Shown here: piece by piece, positions 44,018 to 56,707 of the stretch
How positions within the stretch are numbered: the first letter of the stretch is position 1
Layout: every line of letters begins with the position of its first letter
Source of the DNA: Batillaria attramentaria
Taxonomy: Eukaryota; Mollusca; Gastropoda; Batillariidae
Length of the DNA stretch: 64,000 nt
Reading direction: 5' to 3'
Assembly (NCBI GenBank): GCA_018292915.2
Contig: JACVVK020000336.1
Coordinates: 445,001-509,000 of the forward strand
Translations under genes and position numbers: made by a program
Notes under the pieces: generated by a model
Told to the model about the DNA's origin: nothing
Seen by the model: only the letters and a program-made list of their open reading frames with translations
The model's database searches: none

Positions 44018-44737
44018 ACCCCACAGTATACAACTGACTTGTACTGCACGCTTACTGAAATAGCTGCTGGTGAGTCTGACATGAGATCTATCTCTACACT
44101 GCCTGAGATCATACTTGCAATACCTATGTACAGACCAATGCCACAGCAAAATGCACAGTGTGCCCTGCTTTTCAGTCCCCCCCCTCCCCTTCCTGCTGCA
44201 CCAATGCACACCTATCTGTCTAGCATACTGGTTTGTTCAGTGCTCTGCAATAACATGACAAAGTCCAGGGAAAGGAATATCCCAAGTGTCTATCATGTCA
44301 CAGTCAGCAGGGGGAAAACACAGTAGGACCATGCTCACCTTCGTAGAATGGATACTGTCTGTGTATGTGATTATTAAAACTGCTGTGAGAGTCAGAATCT
44401 AATGCAGCACTCCCTCCAGTTTTACTCCGTTGCCTCCCAGTACTGCCTCTACTCATCCCTCTCCAACTTTCCTGGACTCCCTTCACAGTACACATCTGAT
44501 CTTCCACACCCACCAGAACTCGACTGATTACTGTGATTAGTGTAGATTGATCACCTCCTACTTCCCATCATCAGAGTCATTTTCTTCCAATTCTTCTACA
44601 TGCCCGAAGGAATCATGAAAACCGCCGTCCAAATCTACGAATCTTGCTACACTCTAATCTTCATTTTCTGCACCATTCCCCGGAATATTGAACAAAATTC
44701 CACGATTATCCCCATTACGTAATGGTCGCGCGGCCAT
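43444..44737 (-). pseudogene. Possible remnant of a minus-strand gene inside the A2 intron
   Basis: Four segments look exon-like on the minus strand: 44737 downward (MAARPLRNGDNRG, in the context AAGATGGCCGC, with a TAG after 27 codons and open acidic sequence beyond), about 44333-44513 (RSKTGGSAALDSDSHSSF, donor gtgagc), about 44016-44174 (CGIGLYIGIASMISGS, donor gtaagt) and about 43803-43900 (ANMFTNVSSSDIMFNMAI, donor gtaagt). Phases do not all agree, so no full model is offered. No family is recognised. Confidence 0.25.
43961..44015. repeat. (CA)n microsatellite
   Basis: CA tract next to the donor-like sequence of a minus-strand segment. Confidence 0.95.
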
Positions 44738-45829
44738 CTTGTTGATACGAAAATCTAAAGTAGATTTTCACACGAACATTTATAGAAACGTAAAAACACT
44801 CGTAGATAAATATTGCTGTTTGATGTAAGGAGCGAGACCGCGTCCTTCGACTTTGCGAAACTATTCAGAATATCCCAGGTAACCCACTGAATATTTCGCT
44901 AACGTCATATTTTGAGAAAATTGATTCTCGCCTGCCAAAGTCGCTGACGTGTTCTACACGGTAGCTGAGGAAGCAGTAGACAAGAAATGCAGTAATTCTG
45001 AGTTATACAAACGCCACCAGCGACATTTTGAAGTACAATCCGATAGCAGTATGTTACTGGTATGAGTGATCGAGTGCGAACATTTCAAGATAATAGATAG
45101 ATCTGGTTCCTGCCTAGTCTGTACAATTTAGTAACTGCAGACATGTATCCGTAAAGGCTTTCTTTGAAACTTGAAGCAGGCTTTTCAGTTCTAGCATTTA
45201 AAGGTCTAAAACCACTCTAGTCAGTGTCCTAAAATAGTCGGCTGCTAAGACAAAGGTATCAGTGACGCGACGTTACTTTCCTTGTCGGCTCACACGCTTC
45301 CTTGTCGGACTCAGACGACAATCTCTGTCTAAACTGACAGACATCATGTTGTTTTGAAATAAAGGGGGAAAATGGACGTACAAATACAGTACACTCAAAC
45401 ACACTGCTTACCTTCAACCACGTGTGACGAAGAAATCACAACGCGGATTGAGACTGATTGAGGAAGTATCCGTGTTAGTATCCTTTCGTGAAAAATGTCG
45501 CAGGAAAGTGCGCGCGGGTTGGTGTGAGGGCAATTGGGAGATAATTAAAACATGGAAGATAACTCTGAAATAACAATGAGTTCATTCCCTTCAGTTTTCG
45601 CCGTGCGCCATAAGGGATCCCATTCTAACTTCCGCAGACGGCCGGTTGAAGCCGTGAACATTTCAATCAAGTTCAGCTATAAACATCATCGTACAGCTTA
45701 GGTACGCTGTCAGTTTTCTTATATTAGCCTGACGTTTACCTGTGCCATAGCCACCACGAAAAAAATGTAGCCACCAAAAAGTTTCTTCGCTTGGATCCCT
45801 GACCCAGGATGTGACTTCCCCGATCACTC
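44738..45829. other. A2 last intron, nothing recognised
   Basis: Slightly richer in CG than its surroundings. If the minus-strand segment at 44737 is a true first exon, this would be its promoter side. Confidence 0.3.
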
Positions 45830-46340
45830 ATGGGTTACCCGGACTAGTGAAACGTGGACTTGAATACCTTGGATTGTACTTACGAACTTGCAAAATTGGA
45901 ACCCTTTGGACCGGTGCTTCTTGGAGAAACTTGAACAAAAATGTTTAACTAAAATCTCTGTTATTAATATTCAAGATATCAATGCAGTAGTTCCTGTAAT
46001 ATGTGCAGTTGTCACACTTGACAAAAACTCCAGAATGATTACTACTTTGAAGCAGTCTTTCCATAGATAGTCGGCCTTACATGCAAACCACCCCTACACC
46101 AGAATTTTTTTTCACACAAAATGTGTCAGAGCTAAAGAGCTGTGCTACGAACCTATTCAGTATAATTGGATGGACTTCCAAAGTCGAGAAAATGAAGGCA
46201 TTTGGACAACTTTTTCGTAAAAATACTTAACATGACCGATTGGTTTTTAAATGGGCGATAACTCTTCTAAAAATGTGGCAAGAGAAAAATCGGCCTGGAG
46301 AATGTGACTTCGAATATAATCTCAAAGTACCAAGCCCTTC
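45830..46340. repeat. Duplicate of the A1 intron segment 4990-5520
   Basis: Matches include 'ttgtcacac' and 'gttcctgt(a/c)atatgtgc' blocks. It shows that the unmatched DNA at 39660-45830 is an insertion or replacement specific to this block. Confidence 0.6.
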
Positions 46341-46466
46341 AACGGAGTGGTTTAGGATCTAGCTACAATGACATCCGTCCGCACACACACTGTTTCCATA
46401 AATGTTTCCATAAGGAGTCTCTTGCAGATACTAATGTCATTGTGAACCTGAGCTGTACTGTTGCAG

Positions 46467-46807
46467 ACAACGCACCGCCCCCAGTCTGTCACGGACCGCG
46501 TAATCCACCTGCCGACTACCTGAACCCAGAGCCATCACGTGACGAGACAGAGGAGGAAGGAGCCGAGTTCAACACTGTACCTTTCTATCAAAACACAGAA
46601 CTCAGAAACATCGAGGCAACAGGTGTATCATATGACAACTCTCAGGCCGCGCCTTCAAACAACAACGATCATGGTGCCACTGGTGCTTCAAACAATCGTC
46701 ATAGAGAAACGGGATCTTCTGACGACAAGCAGGAGTCAGACACTGAAACTGATTCAGCTGGTTACTTAAGGTATTCCCCTCGACTGTATGAAAATACAAA
46801 GCCCTGA
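46467..46807 (+). CDS. A2 last exon: cytoplasmic tail with three YxN motifs
   Basis: Phase 1 entry after GTTGCAG, TGA at 46805-46807, 341 bp as in A1. DYLNP, FYQNT and LYENT are intact. It stays open although the gene is interrupted upstream, in line with a recent break. Confidence 0.86.
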
Positions 46808-46898
46808 ATTTACCCTGGCAAATGCCTTGTTGGAATATGAAACATCCAAAAAACACTTTCAATGAAGGATAGAAGGAAAAGAATTATGCCGTTAAATT

Positions 46899-46904
46899 AA
46901 TAAA
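46899..46904 (+). terminator. Polyadenylation signal of A2
   Basis: AATAAA 92 bp after the stop. The A1 signal has become AATGAA at the matching place. Confidence 0.5.
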
Positions 46905-47640
46905 TAGTCAATGTTCTTTCCTTTGGTGTTTTAGAGATACTTTGAAGTTTGTTTTAATTGATGTGATTTCTATATCCACGTGATAGATGATAGGAATATA
47001 GAAATAAGGATAACTGACAATGCTATGTAATGATTTGCCCGGTGTGTGTATGTATATAACATTGCATTGCCGCAAGTTGGGTGTGATCAGAGGAAAGTGT
47101 TTTTTGTTGGATGATTCACTTACACTATAGAGTTAATAGAAGTTTTGGTTGAATTTTTTCGTGCTTCAAATATGCTGAGTGCAAAACTCAGTGCCTCTGT
47201 GCGTTTTCTTTTCACGTTTGAGCTTCAAACCCTTGCTTGTATGCATGACTGTCACTGTATTTGTTCAGTACTTACTGTTTTGAATGTTTGCTGAAAGTGT
47301 ATCTGAATCATTCTGAATGAAACTGAAAATGGGATACTACATTAAAAATGTCACACTAGTCAATGTATATATTATTGGGAGTGATAAATTCAGTGGCTTT
47401 AGTTGCCACTCATGAGTTGATAACGTGGAGCAACATCATAAAAGCTATACATTTTAGTAAGAATTACTACAGTATCAACATTCGCAAAGGAATATAAGTC
47501 ATGGTGATTTTTTGTTATGCTGTTTGTACTGAGATTGTAGAAATGCCGATACCACTAAACTAAGGAAGGCAAAATATGCCAGATGATTCCAGAAGAACCA
47601 CACAATAACCTTTACTGACTTCCAATGTAATGCATTGCCA

Positions 47641-48924
47641 TACATTTTTTTGTCGTCACAATCATAGTATGCATGTCTTGTCTTGAAGGAACACTGGTTA
47701 TATTAGATCTGATGTGCTCTGTTAAATCCTCGTTGGGACTGTTGCCTTCTATTTTACTGTACGGATGGGTTACCTTTTCAACTGTTATATGCCACTGACG
47801 CTATATGTAAAGAAGTTGTATTTTTTTCTGAATGTTTTTGTGTATGATTTTATTTGTAAGTTTATGTGTCTGTAATAATAGAGAGAAAGAGGGAAAAGTT
47901 ACCGACGTGCACATTCTGGATGATTAAGTCAGCATTGTTTTCGGTCGCTTCTTTGATTGACAGCGGGCTGACCCCGAGTAACCCCACACGTGCACAGGCA
48001 GAGGAGGGCAAAATGTATAAAAGCTCCCCTTAAATAAGTATTAGCAGACAGCCGACCGTTCTTATTTGTATACCTCTGTGCCGCCAGTGCTCGCCTCTTC
48101 GGGCCACCGGTGTCTCCACCGGTCTCCAGCAGCCCTATCAGTTTGATTGTTAGTCGCTTCAGTTCCATCAGTGGGAGTACCAGTGGATTATTAACCAGTG
48201 TTATTAGTGTGGATTACCAGTGTGGATTCTTGATTGGATTACGAAAATTTGGGTTAGTATTGTATTTAGGAAAGAACGGCTTGATAAAGGTTTCATTGGT
48301 AATTTTAGGTTTTTGTAAGTGAGAAGGTGTAGTGTTTGTAGGAGCTATTTTTATTTAGTCAGATTTGTAGTTGTGTATAGTTTGTTGGTTTGTCAGTCCG
48401 TCTGTTTGTCTGTCCGTTCGTACTCGTGTTGTATTCTGTGTGACTATATTTTTTTTCCTCTTTGTTTAATTAAGCCATCACCACACGAACCTGATTGTTC
48501 GTTTTAGGCCCCGTGTTTCCAAATTCTAGAGTTTCGGAAATAGTGTCTACCTCTCTTAATTTTCCCAAATTTTGTTTAATAATAAGAATAGAAACTTCAG
48601 ACTCCTCTTTGTCATGGTTTGCATGTCAGCCTGCAGTGCGTATGAAAGGGAGTGCTGCATGTTTTCTTATTTTGTTGCGTGTGCACGGGGGCGAGTCTGA
48701 GAGTGTGGATGTGTGTGTGTTTGTGTTCAGGCGTCGCTCAGCGGCCTGTACAGTGCGCTACCACTAATTCCACACGAACTCTTTACTCAGACATTCTCTA
48801 AACTTAAATGTAGTGTCAGAGGATGGAATAACCACTTCGGCCGTGCCTCCCGCGCTACACTGATATATATACTTCAGGAGTTTCTCTCTGTGTCTCTGTC
48901 TGTCTGTGTATCTGTGTCTGTGTG
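47641..48924. other. Insert with a TATA-box-like site
   Basis: TATAAAAG at 48016-48023, followed by pyrimidine-rich and T-rich sequence, could be a promoter of a retrotransposon LTR. No paired LTR, primer-binding site or coding region is seen, so this is only a candidate. Confidence 0.25.
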
Positions 48925-49068
<144 letters not shown>

Positions 49069-49446
49069 CGGCACACTGCACACCTCGGTACGTTGTCTCC
49101 GTCAACTAAGCCAAAGACAACGCAAGGCATGGCCTTCGTAAATTACCGCTTCCTAGAATTGACATATTTACGACAGGTCTGTCATTTTCTGGTGCAAGTG
49201 ATTGGAACAGTTTACACATCGCCTGAATACAATCACCACAATATGCTTATTCAAAGACCAGTTAAGGGGAAACGGGAAGCAACCTACTGATTGCGAGGCA
49301 AGGCCGCTAGAGTTTGTTCCCTTTACATGTGTCAGCTTGTACTTAGGCCTACATAATTTCGCTCAGACTTCAATCTCCTTACTATGTCTCTGGTTCTATG
49401 TGACTGTAGTCCCTCTTTGATATCAATGAGAGAGAGAGAGAGAGAG

Positions 49447-49622
49447 GGGGTGGGGGGTGAGGGGTATTGGGGAGTTTAACGTCCTTTTCCACCACATACG
49501 GGTGATATCAAAGACGGGGCAACGACAAAAGGCCAGTACAAATATTTGGCCCCAGCCAGGATTCGAAGTCACGACACGAGCATTGAAAGTCCAACGATCT
49601 ACCATTCGGCTATCCCGGCTCC

Positions 49623-49626
<4 letters not shown>
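49447..49626 (-). mobile_element. tRNA-derived SINE, copy 3 (minus)
   Basis: Same family, with GA runs on both sides (49429-49446 and 49625-49659). GA here is TC on the SINE strand. Confidence 0.75.
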
Positions 49627-49660
<34 letters not shown>

Positions 49661-49732
49661 ACAACAACAACAACTGAACAAAACAAACAAAACAACAACC
49701 CAAACAGCAAACAAATAAAAATAAACAACAAC

Positions 49733-49735
<3 letters not shown>

Positions 49736-49799
<64 letters not shown>
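49736..49799. repeat. (CA)n microsatellite
   Basis: Pure CA tract. Confidence 0.95.
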
Positions 49800-49804
<5 letters not shown>

Positions 49805-49894
49805 GTATGGTCTATGATGAAAACAAAGTCTGTCATTTCAACATGTCATTTCTTATTCTAAGAAACTGTTCCTGGCCGGTTGTTTGTAGTTGGC

Positions 49895-50047
49895 TTGTTG
49901 GTGGTTTGAGGGTTTTACTTCTTGTCCAAACAGCCATTGACCTCAAGGACGGGGTAACGCCTGAAGAAAACACTAGCACAAATAGTTGGCAACACCAGAG
50001 ATTTAAACTCGCACCCCGAATATTGAAAGTCCTAAGCGCTCGCCTTT
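49895..50047 (-). mobile_element. Degenerate SINE copy (minus)
   Basis: 'tcaaggacggggtaacg' and 'ttgaaagtcctaagcgctcg' match the SINE family in reverse. There is no TC/GA flank. Confidence 0.5.
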
Positions 50048-50753
50048 TGTAAATAACAAGGAAGTAACATCCACTGAGAGTTGAAATTCTGCCAGTCATG
50101 CAGGAGGTTGATACTGGTTGTAGAACTGTCAAGTACGATACATCATGGGTATTCCAGTTTCGTCGCCTATATCTGTGTCCCGATGCTTGCTCCTTTTTCT
50201 GAAAAAAATAAATAAATAAATGGTTCAAAACTGCATTTCCAGATGTTTCAAGTCTTTCATAAATTAAACAACACAGTTTAATGAGTTCTTCCACAGTGTA
50301 GCTGTTTACTGGCTTACCCAGTGTAATAATCAGACACAACACGTATGAAACAGTTGCTGGGCAGTTGGAATGCCCGTCATTGGTACACTTGAATAAACAT
50401 GGAATTAACAAGCTGTATTTAAGAGTATATATTAGAGCTAGCGTAATGGAGAACAATTTGTCTGTAAGTCATACACAATAATCCATGCAAAACAAACAAG
50501 ATGTTTCTGAAAGTTATCGGTTCAAACACTTTAATTCAGGCTTATACAAAGCTAGACATGCGCCAGAACACTGTAATTGAAAAGAACACAGCAAGTAAAC
50601 ATTATGATGCTGATCACATGCATGAACGCCCAGTCTGCCGTCTAAAAGTTAAACTCGCTGTCAGACTGATAGAAGACTCTGAGTCTATTAGTTCAAAACA
50701 TGAAACAAAGTCCCATAAAATGTAACCAATCACCGAGCAGTTTACATACCTAC

Positions 50754-50885
50754 ACCATCCTTTTCTCCAACACACAAAGGCAGCTACAATAACGGCCACC
50801 ACAATGACTACCACGATCACGATGATGACCACAGAAGCAGGGGAGATCTCGGTGGCTCCAGGTGTTCCACTCTGCCTTGCCTTTC
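50754..50885 (-). CDS. Candidate transmembrane exon, minus strand
   Basis: 132 bp between ATCTCAG and gtaggt, phase 1 to phase 1. It encodes a stalk (KARQSGTPGATEISPAS), a hydrophobic run (VVIIVIVVVIVVAVIVAAFV) and CWRKGW. The phase is that of the receptor TM exons but the sequence is unrelated to them. No partner exons were found; a mariner lies on its upstream side. May be a remnant. Confidence 0.4.
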
Positions 50886-50932
50886 CTGAGATAAAAATGA
50901 ATTACAGTGTGTATACGTTTAGAGTTTTTATA

Positions 50933-52223
50933 CGAGGGTTGTTCAACGAGAATTGGAAAATGGCATGTAACGTGACTTGTAAGCAAGATACAGAAAATAT
51001 ATTTATACCACAAGAAAATTCAGCCTTTCCTTTATTCACATGCAAAAAAGAAATCCGATGCGATGACGCATTTAAGAGTATGACGTCATTAAAAAAGTAT
51101 ACGAAACAGCTGAGCCTGAAAAATATGGAGGGCACGAAGGAGCAATACCGTTTCTATATTTTCACAAGGCTGATGCTCGGAGACAAACCGAAGAAAATCT
51201 ACAATGATTTACAGGCAGTCTATGGGGCCAATTGTGTTTCATATAGCGCAATGTACAAATGGATTCAAGCATTTCAAGCTGAGGAATCGAGCAGTAAGCC
51301 AGGTATGGGTCCAGCACGACCTTTTCCAGCTCGGAACGAGCAAAACATTGCCCTTGTAGAGAGACTGGTTGCTGAAGATCAACATTCAACTATCAGAGAA
51401 TTGAGCGAGGCATCTGGCGTCTCTGTTGGTACCATTCACAGCATCTTACATGAAGATCTTCACATGCGAAAACTGGCTGCCCGATGGGTACCTCATCTCT
51501 TAAGTGAAGATCAGAAGAAACGGCGAGTTGAATGTTCGCGTCAGTTGTTGAATGACTTTGAACCGAATGGACCAAAACGGCTGTGTGATATAGTCACTGG
51601 TGATGAAACATGGCTCTGGTTTTATGGCATCCCCAACAAGCGTTGCAACAGGGCGTGGATGGGTCCTGATGGCGATCGACCAGTTGTGTTCAGACAAGGT
51701 TTTCAAAACCGGAAGCGACTTTTTTTCCATTTTTTTAATGCACAAGGAACTGTGGCAATCGATATTCTGCCTGAGAAGACAACAATCAATGCAACATACT
51801 ACACAGGAGTTGTGCTTCCCAAAGTTGTCAAGGAAGTGTGCAATCAGCGCCCAACCGTTGGCACCTTAAGAACCTTGCTTCTGCATGACAATGCAGCAGC
51901 CCACAAAGCCAAGGTCACCACGACCTTTCTATCTGACTGAGGAATCCAGATTTTGGACCACCCACCCTACAGTCCAGACCTTGCACCATGCGACTTCTGG
52001 CTTTTCCCTATCCTGAAAGAGAGACTCGTTGGCCAGAAGTTTGACCGTGTACAGGACCTCGCAAAAGCAGTAAAATCACAGCTCGATGCCATACCCAAGG
52101 AAGACTACCAGACACTACCAGATCAAGGGGGAATACTTCGAGGGGATGTGAAGATAAGAAGTTGGAGCTATGTGTAAAACCAGAGTTACATAGCTGTTTC
52201 CAATTCCCATTGAACAACCCTCG
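50933..52223 (+). mobile_element. Mariner transposon, about 1.29 kb
   Basis: Inverted ends of about 28 bp or more ('cgagggttgttcaacgagaa' against 'tcccattgaacaaccctcg') with TA on both sides (50931-50932 and 52224-52225). Confidence 0.85.
51125..52177 (+). pseudogene. Mariner transposase with one in-frame stop
   Basis: One frame from ATG to TAA, broken only by TGA at 51938-51940. The N-terminal helix-turn-helix part includes YSAMYKWIQAF. The catalytic DD34D set is TGDETW (residue 160), LLHDNAAAH (255) and SPDLAPCDFW (290). The stop likely came from CGA to TGA, a CpG-type change. It was intact recently. Confidence 0.85.
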
Positions 52224-52225
52224 TA

Positions 52226-53162
52226 TCGCCAGATGGGGTGTGCTTGACTCCGTCAAATAAGTGACAGGGATGCACTAATCTGGTAATGACTGGCACGAGT
52301 TTTAACGAGTATTTTCTTCGGCACAAGAGCATCTTTTATGAAATTGTAATCGGGCTCACTGTTCATTTTTCCCCCGGGCTATTTGGACCAGATGTTATAT
52401 ATACGTTTTATCAAATAATGCTGGGTCCGCATGTAAAAGTCGGGGTTAGGGAGTTTAGCCCCGGGTTGGAGTCTAACCTCGAACTAAACTAGCTCTAGGG
52501 TTAAATTTTCTGGGTTTTTTGTTTGTTTGTTTGTTTGTTTTAAACCAGGAAGCGGGCCCATTCCAGCAAGGTGCCTATGCCGGCGTTATACAAGAATTTT
52601 TGTCTTTCTTTCTTCGCTTCCTTTTTTCATTTAATTTTGTTTTGGGGTTTGTTTTGTCCTAGTCTTGGTTAGGCCCGTAGCCGTGGGTTAAAGTAACCTC
52701 GAGTTTTACGCAGGGGCCCAGTTCTGTAGGTATGTACTTACGGTTGGATGTAAGGTGATTGTCCATTGTTCATGTTGCAAAGATTCTATGCAGAAGATAA
52801 GGGAAACGAGATGAGATAGGACAACACACACGCACACACACGACCAGTAATTTGCAAGCACACTTTACTTCTTGTTATGGAAACAAGAGTGTGTCGGCAG
52901 TTCACACAGTATTGAGACAAACCCGAAAAATCAGGTGTTGTCTGGTGCACAGGATGCAGACTACCTCAAGGCTGAGGTAGATTTTTCGGGGTACATGCGT
53001 ATTTGTTCGTGTCCATAAAATACCCTTCATCTTATAGGCTCTTTCCATGCACCTTCACTGAAGTGAAATTACTCTGCACCAGTGCATGTTTCAAAATGTG
53101 TGTGAAAGGTTTACATTCCTGACCTAGATTATCGTGTAACTTTCTATCTGCTGGTTCATTCG

Positions 53163-53164
<2 letters not shown>
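52226..53164. other. Nothing recognised
   Basis: T-rich intergenic sequence with no supported gene. Confidence 0.4.

Positions 53165-53213
<49 letters not shown>
53165..53213. repeat. (GT)n microsatellite
   Basis: Pure GT tract at the left edge of the duplicated segment, copy 2. Confidence 0.95.
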
Positions 53214-53214
<1 letters not shown>

Positions 53215-53651
53215 CAACGAATTCTGGAAAGTTCTGCACATCTATAGGCACATTGTTTACAAGTGGCAATACAGCAGTTCGTTGTAAGTGTTGCTATGTC
53301 TGCAGTTTCAGTTACGGTCTACATGAAAGTGTGCTTTGTGCAAACCCACACGTCCAAAACCTGACTGACACTAACTGGACTGTAGGTCCAAACTGAAACT
53401 GGTTTACCCAGAGGGTGGGAAGTTAACACTTCCCTGAACGACGACTTACCCCACAATAATACAGGCGGCCTGTTGTGTTTTGTGAGATCGTCACAAGTCT
53501 TTGGTTGAAGTAAATAGGTTGCATTACTGATAGGCCAATGGATACATCTGAAAAATAAAGCAATTACCGTGCAAAGCAGAAAATGTTTGATATCAAAAGT
53601 CGAAGTCAGGCTTTCCTTGTTAAAAAAGCCGAATTTGCTCGTATTCGATCA

Positions 53652-53769
53652 ATTAAGGTCTAGCCGACTTTGCAGGGCGATGTATTCAGTAAAGGTCTAG
53701 CCGACTTTGCAGGGCGATGTATTCAGTAAAGGTCTAGCCGACTTTGCAGGGCGATGTATTCAGTAAAGG
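53652..53769. repeat. 37-bp tandem array, about 3 units
   Basis: Same unit as 9564-10096 (starts aaaggtctagccgactttgc), far fewer copies. Confidence 0.92.
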
Positions 53770-54050
53770 CTAACCCATACATACATACACACAGAGAGAG
53801 TGGAACACACTAAAGTAAATGTGTCAACGAGGGTAAAGAGAACCTTGCTAGAGCTACCCGCTTCTTACAACGTCACGCATGGCTGACCATACAGGCCTAT
53901 TTCCGTGCAGAATGTTTCATTGTCATAGCCTTGGTACTTTTTAAAAATTCTTTTCAATGATCTAGCAGCTACGCTATGTCAGAGTGACTCATGAGAAAGA
54001 GTGAAAACAGACTAGGACAGGAGGGCGGGTGGGAGGAGGGTGATTTGAAT

Positions 54051-54122
<72 letters not shown>
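54051..54122. repeat. (CA)n microsatellite
   Basis: Pure CA tract, partner of 10381-10463. Confidence 0.95.
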
Positions 54123-54125
<3 letters not shown>

Positions 54126-56635
54126 TCACCATGGAAACGCCCATGCATAAATGTCAGTTGTGAGTGTAAAAAAATCTGAGCCATACGGGATATTTGCAGA
54201 TACCAATGTGATACAACTAGTATTGTATGTCAATATTTCCCTGACTAGCGTTTTGATAACCTTTCAATACTAGCGATACTTCAGGTGTAACACGGACAGA
54301 GGGACATTGTTTTCATCTCATCACAATCACTACATTCAACATTTCTGAGGAAACGACTGGCAATAGTTGGTAGAAGAATGGATTATTTGTGCGAGTCGTG
54401 TGTCTGACACCAAAAACGTAAAGTCAGAATTTCCTAACGAGGAAATGTTCACAAATGATCTCATCAAAAATGAGTAATGCAAATTTGAGATAAATTACGA
54501 CAGCCGACTGGCTAATGACTCACTTGTAAACAGTAACATAGTGCGTTCAACCTCTACCATCATATGCTACAATGACCAAGGTGTCTATCCAATCCACGAC
54601 ACTTAGGTTCTTTTACCAAACAGTTATGAAAACAACATAAAAATCTCACCAGCTCTGCAGTCTCGTGATATGCTACAATTAGATTGAACTCACTGACCGT
54701 AAACCGTAAAGGAAAGTACTCCACTTGTCAAACACGCATCGCTGGACAGACTGCATTACAATACTGGCCAACAGTGAAGGTGTATTTGCCATCAGGACAG
54801 AACTCTGATTCACGCTCACTTTCGTAGGCCTACATCCTCATTTATTTTTTTTATTTTTTTTTTTTACTAATGTCTTTGAAAATATCAGTGAAAAATGTAC
54901 TGAACATGGCAAAATATAAAGAAAAGTTAACGAAGAGTACGAGCTCTACCCGCTTCTCATAAAGTCACGCATGGCTGACCACACGTGCAAATGTTTTTCA
55001 TTCCCATGGTGCAATTATTGCATTTGACTTAAATGCTCTAGCAACCACACCCCCATTCCATTAGTGTCGGAATTTCAAGGTGGATACTACACCTACTGGA
55101 GAGCCAGTTAATGACAAAATGTAATTTACTTTTAAATACCTTCATTCAGCGACTAGTTATGTGAATCCTTGCCTGAACATAGCGCCCTGTTGACATGTAT
55201 GCGTACAATTGACTTGATTTCGTATAAATTTTCATTTCTTTTCTAGAGAGGGTGAGGTCGGGCGGGTGTGAGTGTGTGTGTGAATGTTTGAGGGGTGGAG
55301 GGGAAGGGGCTGTTGCTGCTGTTGCTTTCTAACCAAGGATTTGCCCCTGATCTCGGTTTTAGTGGATGATGGACAAAGACCCCCAGATGAAATGACTACA
55401 CTAAACCAAGGAAAGTGTTTGAAAGATGACGATAGGTTCAGTTAAGAAACTTTGCCTTTGCTGGCTAGTATTTCTCACTGTTTTTAAATCCTTGTTCTAA
55501 AAACACGTGTAAGTATTTTTTTTTTTAATTTCGTGCAGTATGGCACAATTGTATACTATTGAGGTTGCTATTTTGTATACGAGGTGTGTCCTGGAAGTAG
55601 TGCCACAAGTGCTGTAAAACGGAAATGAGTGATTGTAACGCCGCCATGTTCTTTATGCATATCTCTCCACTTGTCCTGCAAAGTTTCAACAGCTTCATTC
55701 ACATGGTAAAATAAGTACATTGAATCAAGTATAGTGTTGAACTGTGAAATGACGACCTTTTAGAAATCCGGGGTCGTTGTGAACTTCCATCATGTAATCT
55801 TCACTTTCTGTGTACCAAATGCCATTAGCCGTAGGGGATAGAGGATAAACTCTGTTTGGCCAAAATGAATCAAGAAATTTCCTTGAAAATAGCAATCTGG
55901 TTGTTCTGTTCATTGTTCAAAAGATGGGGGTAACCATTTTATTATAAAGGTTTCCTTATGAAGTTGTTAATTGATTTGCATGTCCACAGTGGACGCCGGA
56001 TATAAGCAACTCGGATATAAGAAAACTCGGTTATTGCCAACGAATTTTTCACCCCGGCCAAACTCTTCTTTATTATGTATTACAAAAACTCGGATACAAG
56101 AAACTCGCTTATAGGAAAACTCGGTTTTAGGAAAGGAAATTTCTTGTCCCGCTTGATACAAAAACTCGGATATAAGAAACCGAAAGTACATTTCCAAGAA
56201 AATTTCACTCATTGTAAGAAACCGAAGGTACATTGCCAAGAAAATTTCACTCATTCTAAGAAAACAGGTCAGGTCTGACGTCACTTAGCACAGGCACATG
56301 ATAGCGCATGATCATGATTACATTATTCACTTTGAAAAGAAAAAAATAAAACTTGTGTTCCCAAAATGTTTCGTTGGTAAGACTAAATTATTCACTGAAT
56401 AACACAGAATCTCTCTCTCTCTCTCTCTCTCTCCTTAGCTCTTTTTAAGTTGTTTCTCTATAGAGATGAGACGGGGCAGATTTTGCTACGCGCAGCAGCA
56501 AGTTTCAGTGATACAAAACAAGACTGTGACGTTTCTCCAAACAATACTTACTTTCACGCACACAGTGACGTAACGAAATCTGCGTCATAGACACCTTACG
56601 TGCACACTTTGCTGCTGCGTTCTTTTTGGCGGGAA

Positions 56636-56638
<3 letters not shown>

Positions 56639-56706
<68 letters not shown>
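56639..56706. repeat. (GT)n microsatellite inside E1
   Basis: Pure GT tract, partner of 26634-26705. Confidence 0.95.

Positions 56707-56707
<1 letters not shown>

Larger units (their letters stand above)
24154..46807 (+). pseudogene. Gene A2: Ig receptor gene interrupted by a full-length LINE
   Basis: Exons match A1 one for one: 24154-24232 (signal), 25067-25393, 25840-26127, 28402-28555, 28744-28895, 29323-29483 continued at 36492-36523, 36918-37066, 39080-39166, 39449-39595 and 46467-46807. All other splice sites and phases are intact. A LINE of about 7 kb lies within the sixth exon, and reading into it gives a stop at 29514-29516. As drawn, the allele cannot encode the membrane receptor; a short secreted product of the first domains is conceivable. 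The interruption looks recent because the LINE frames are open. Confidence 0.75.
53225..55868. repeat. Segmental duplication, copy 2
   Basis: Partner of 9150-12298. Most differences are in tandem repeats and a few small insertions or deletions. Confidence 0.75.

Noticed and set aside
47926..48800. Complete LTR retrotransposon
   Set aside because: Only a TATA-like site is seen; there is no second LTR, primer-binding site or gag-pol.
49833..50456. 207-codon minus-strand frame
   Set aside because: It crosses a SINE copy and a TAAA repeat and has no recognisable domain; part may be exon-like after TTTCAG at about 50200, but phases do not join the TM exon at 50754.
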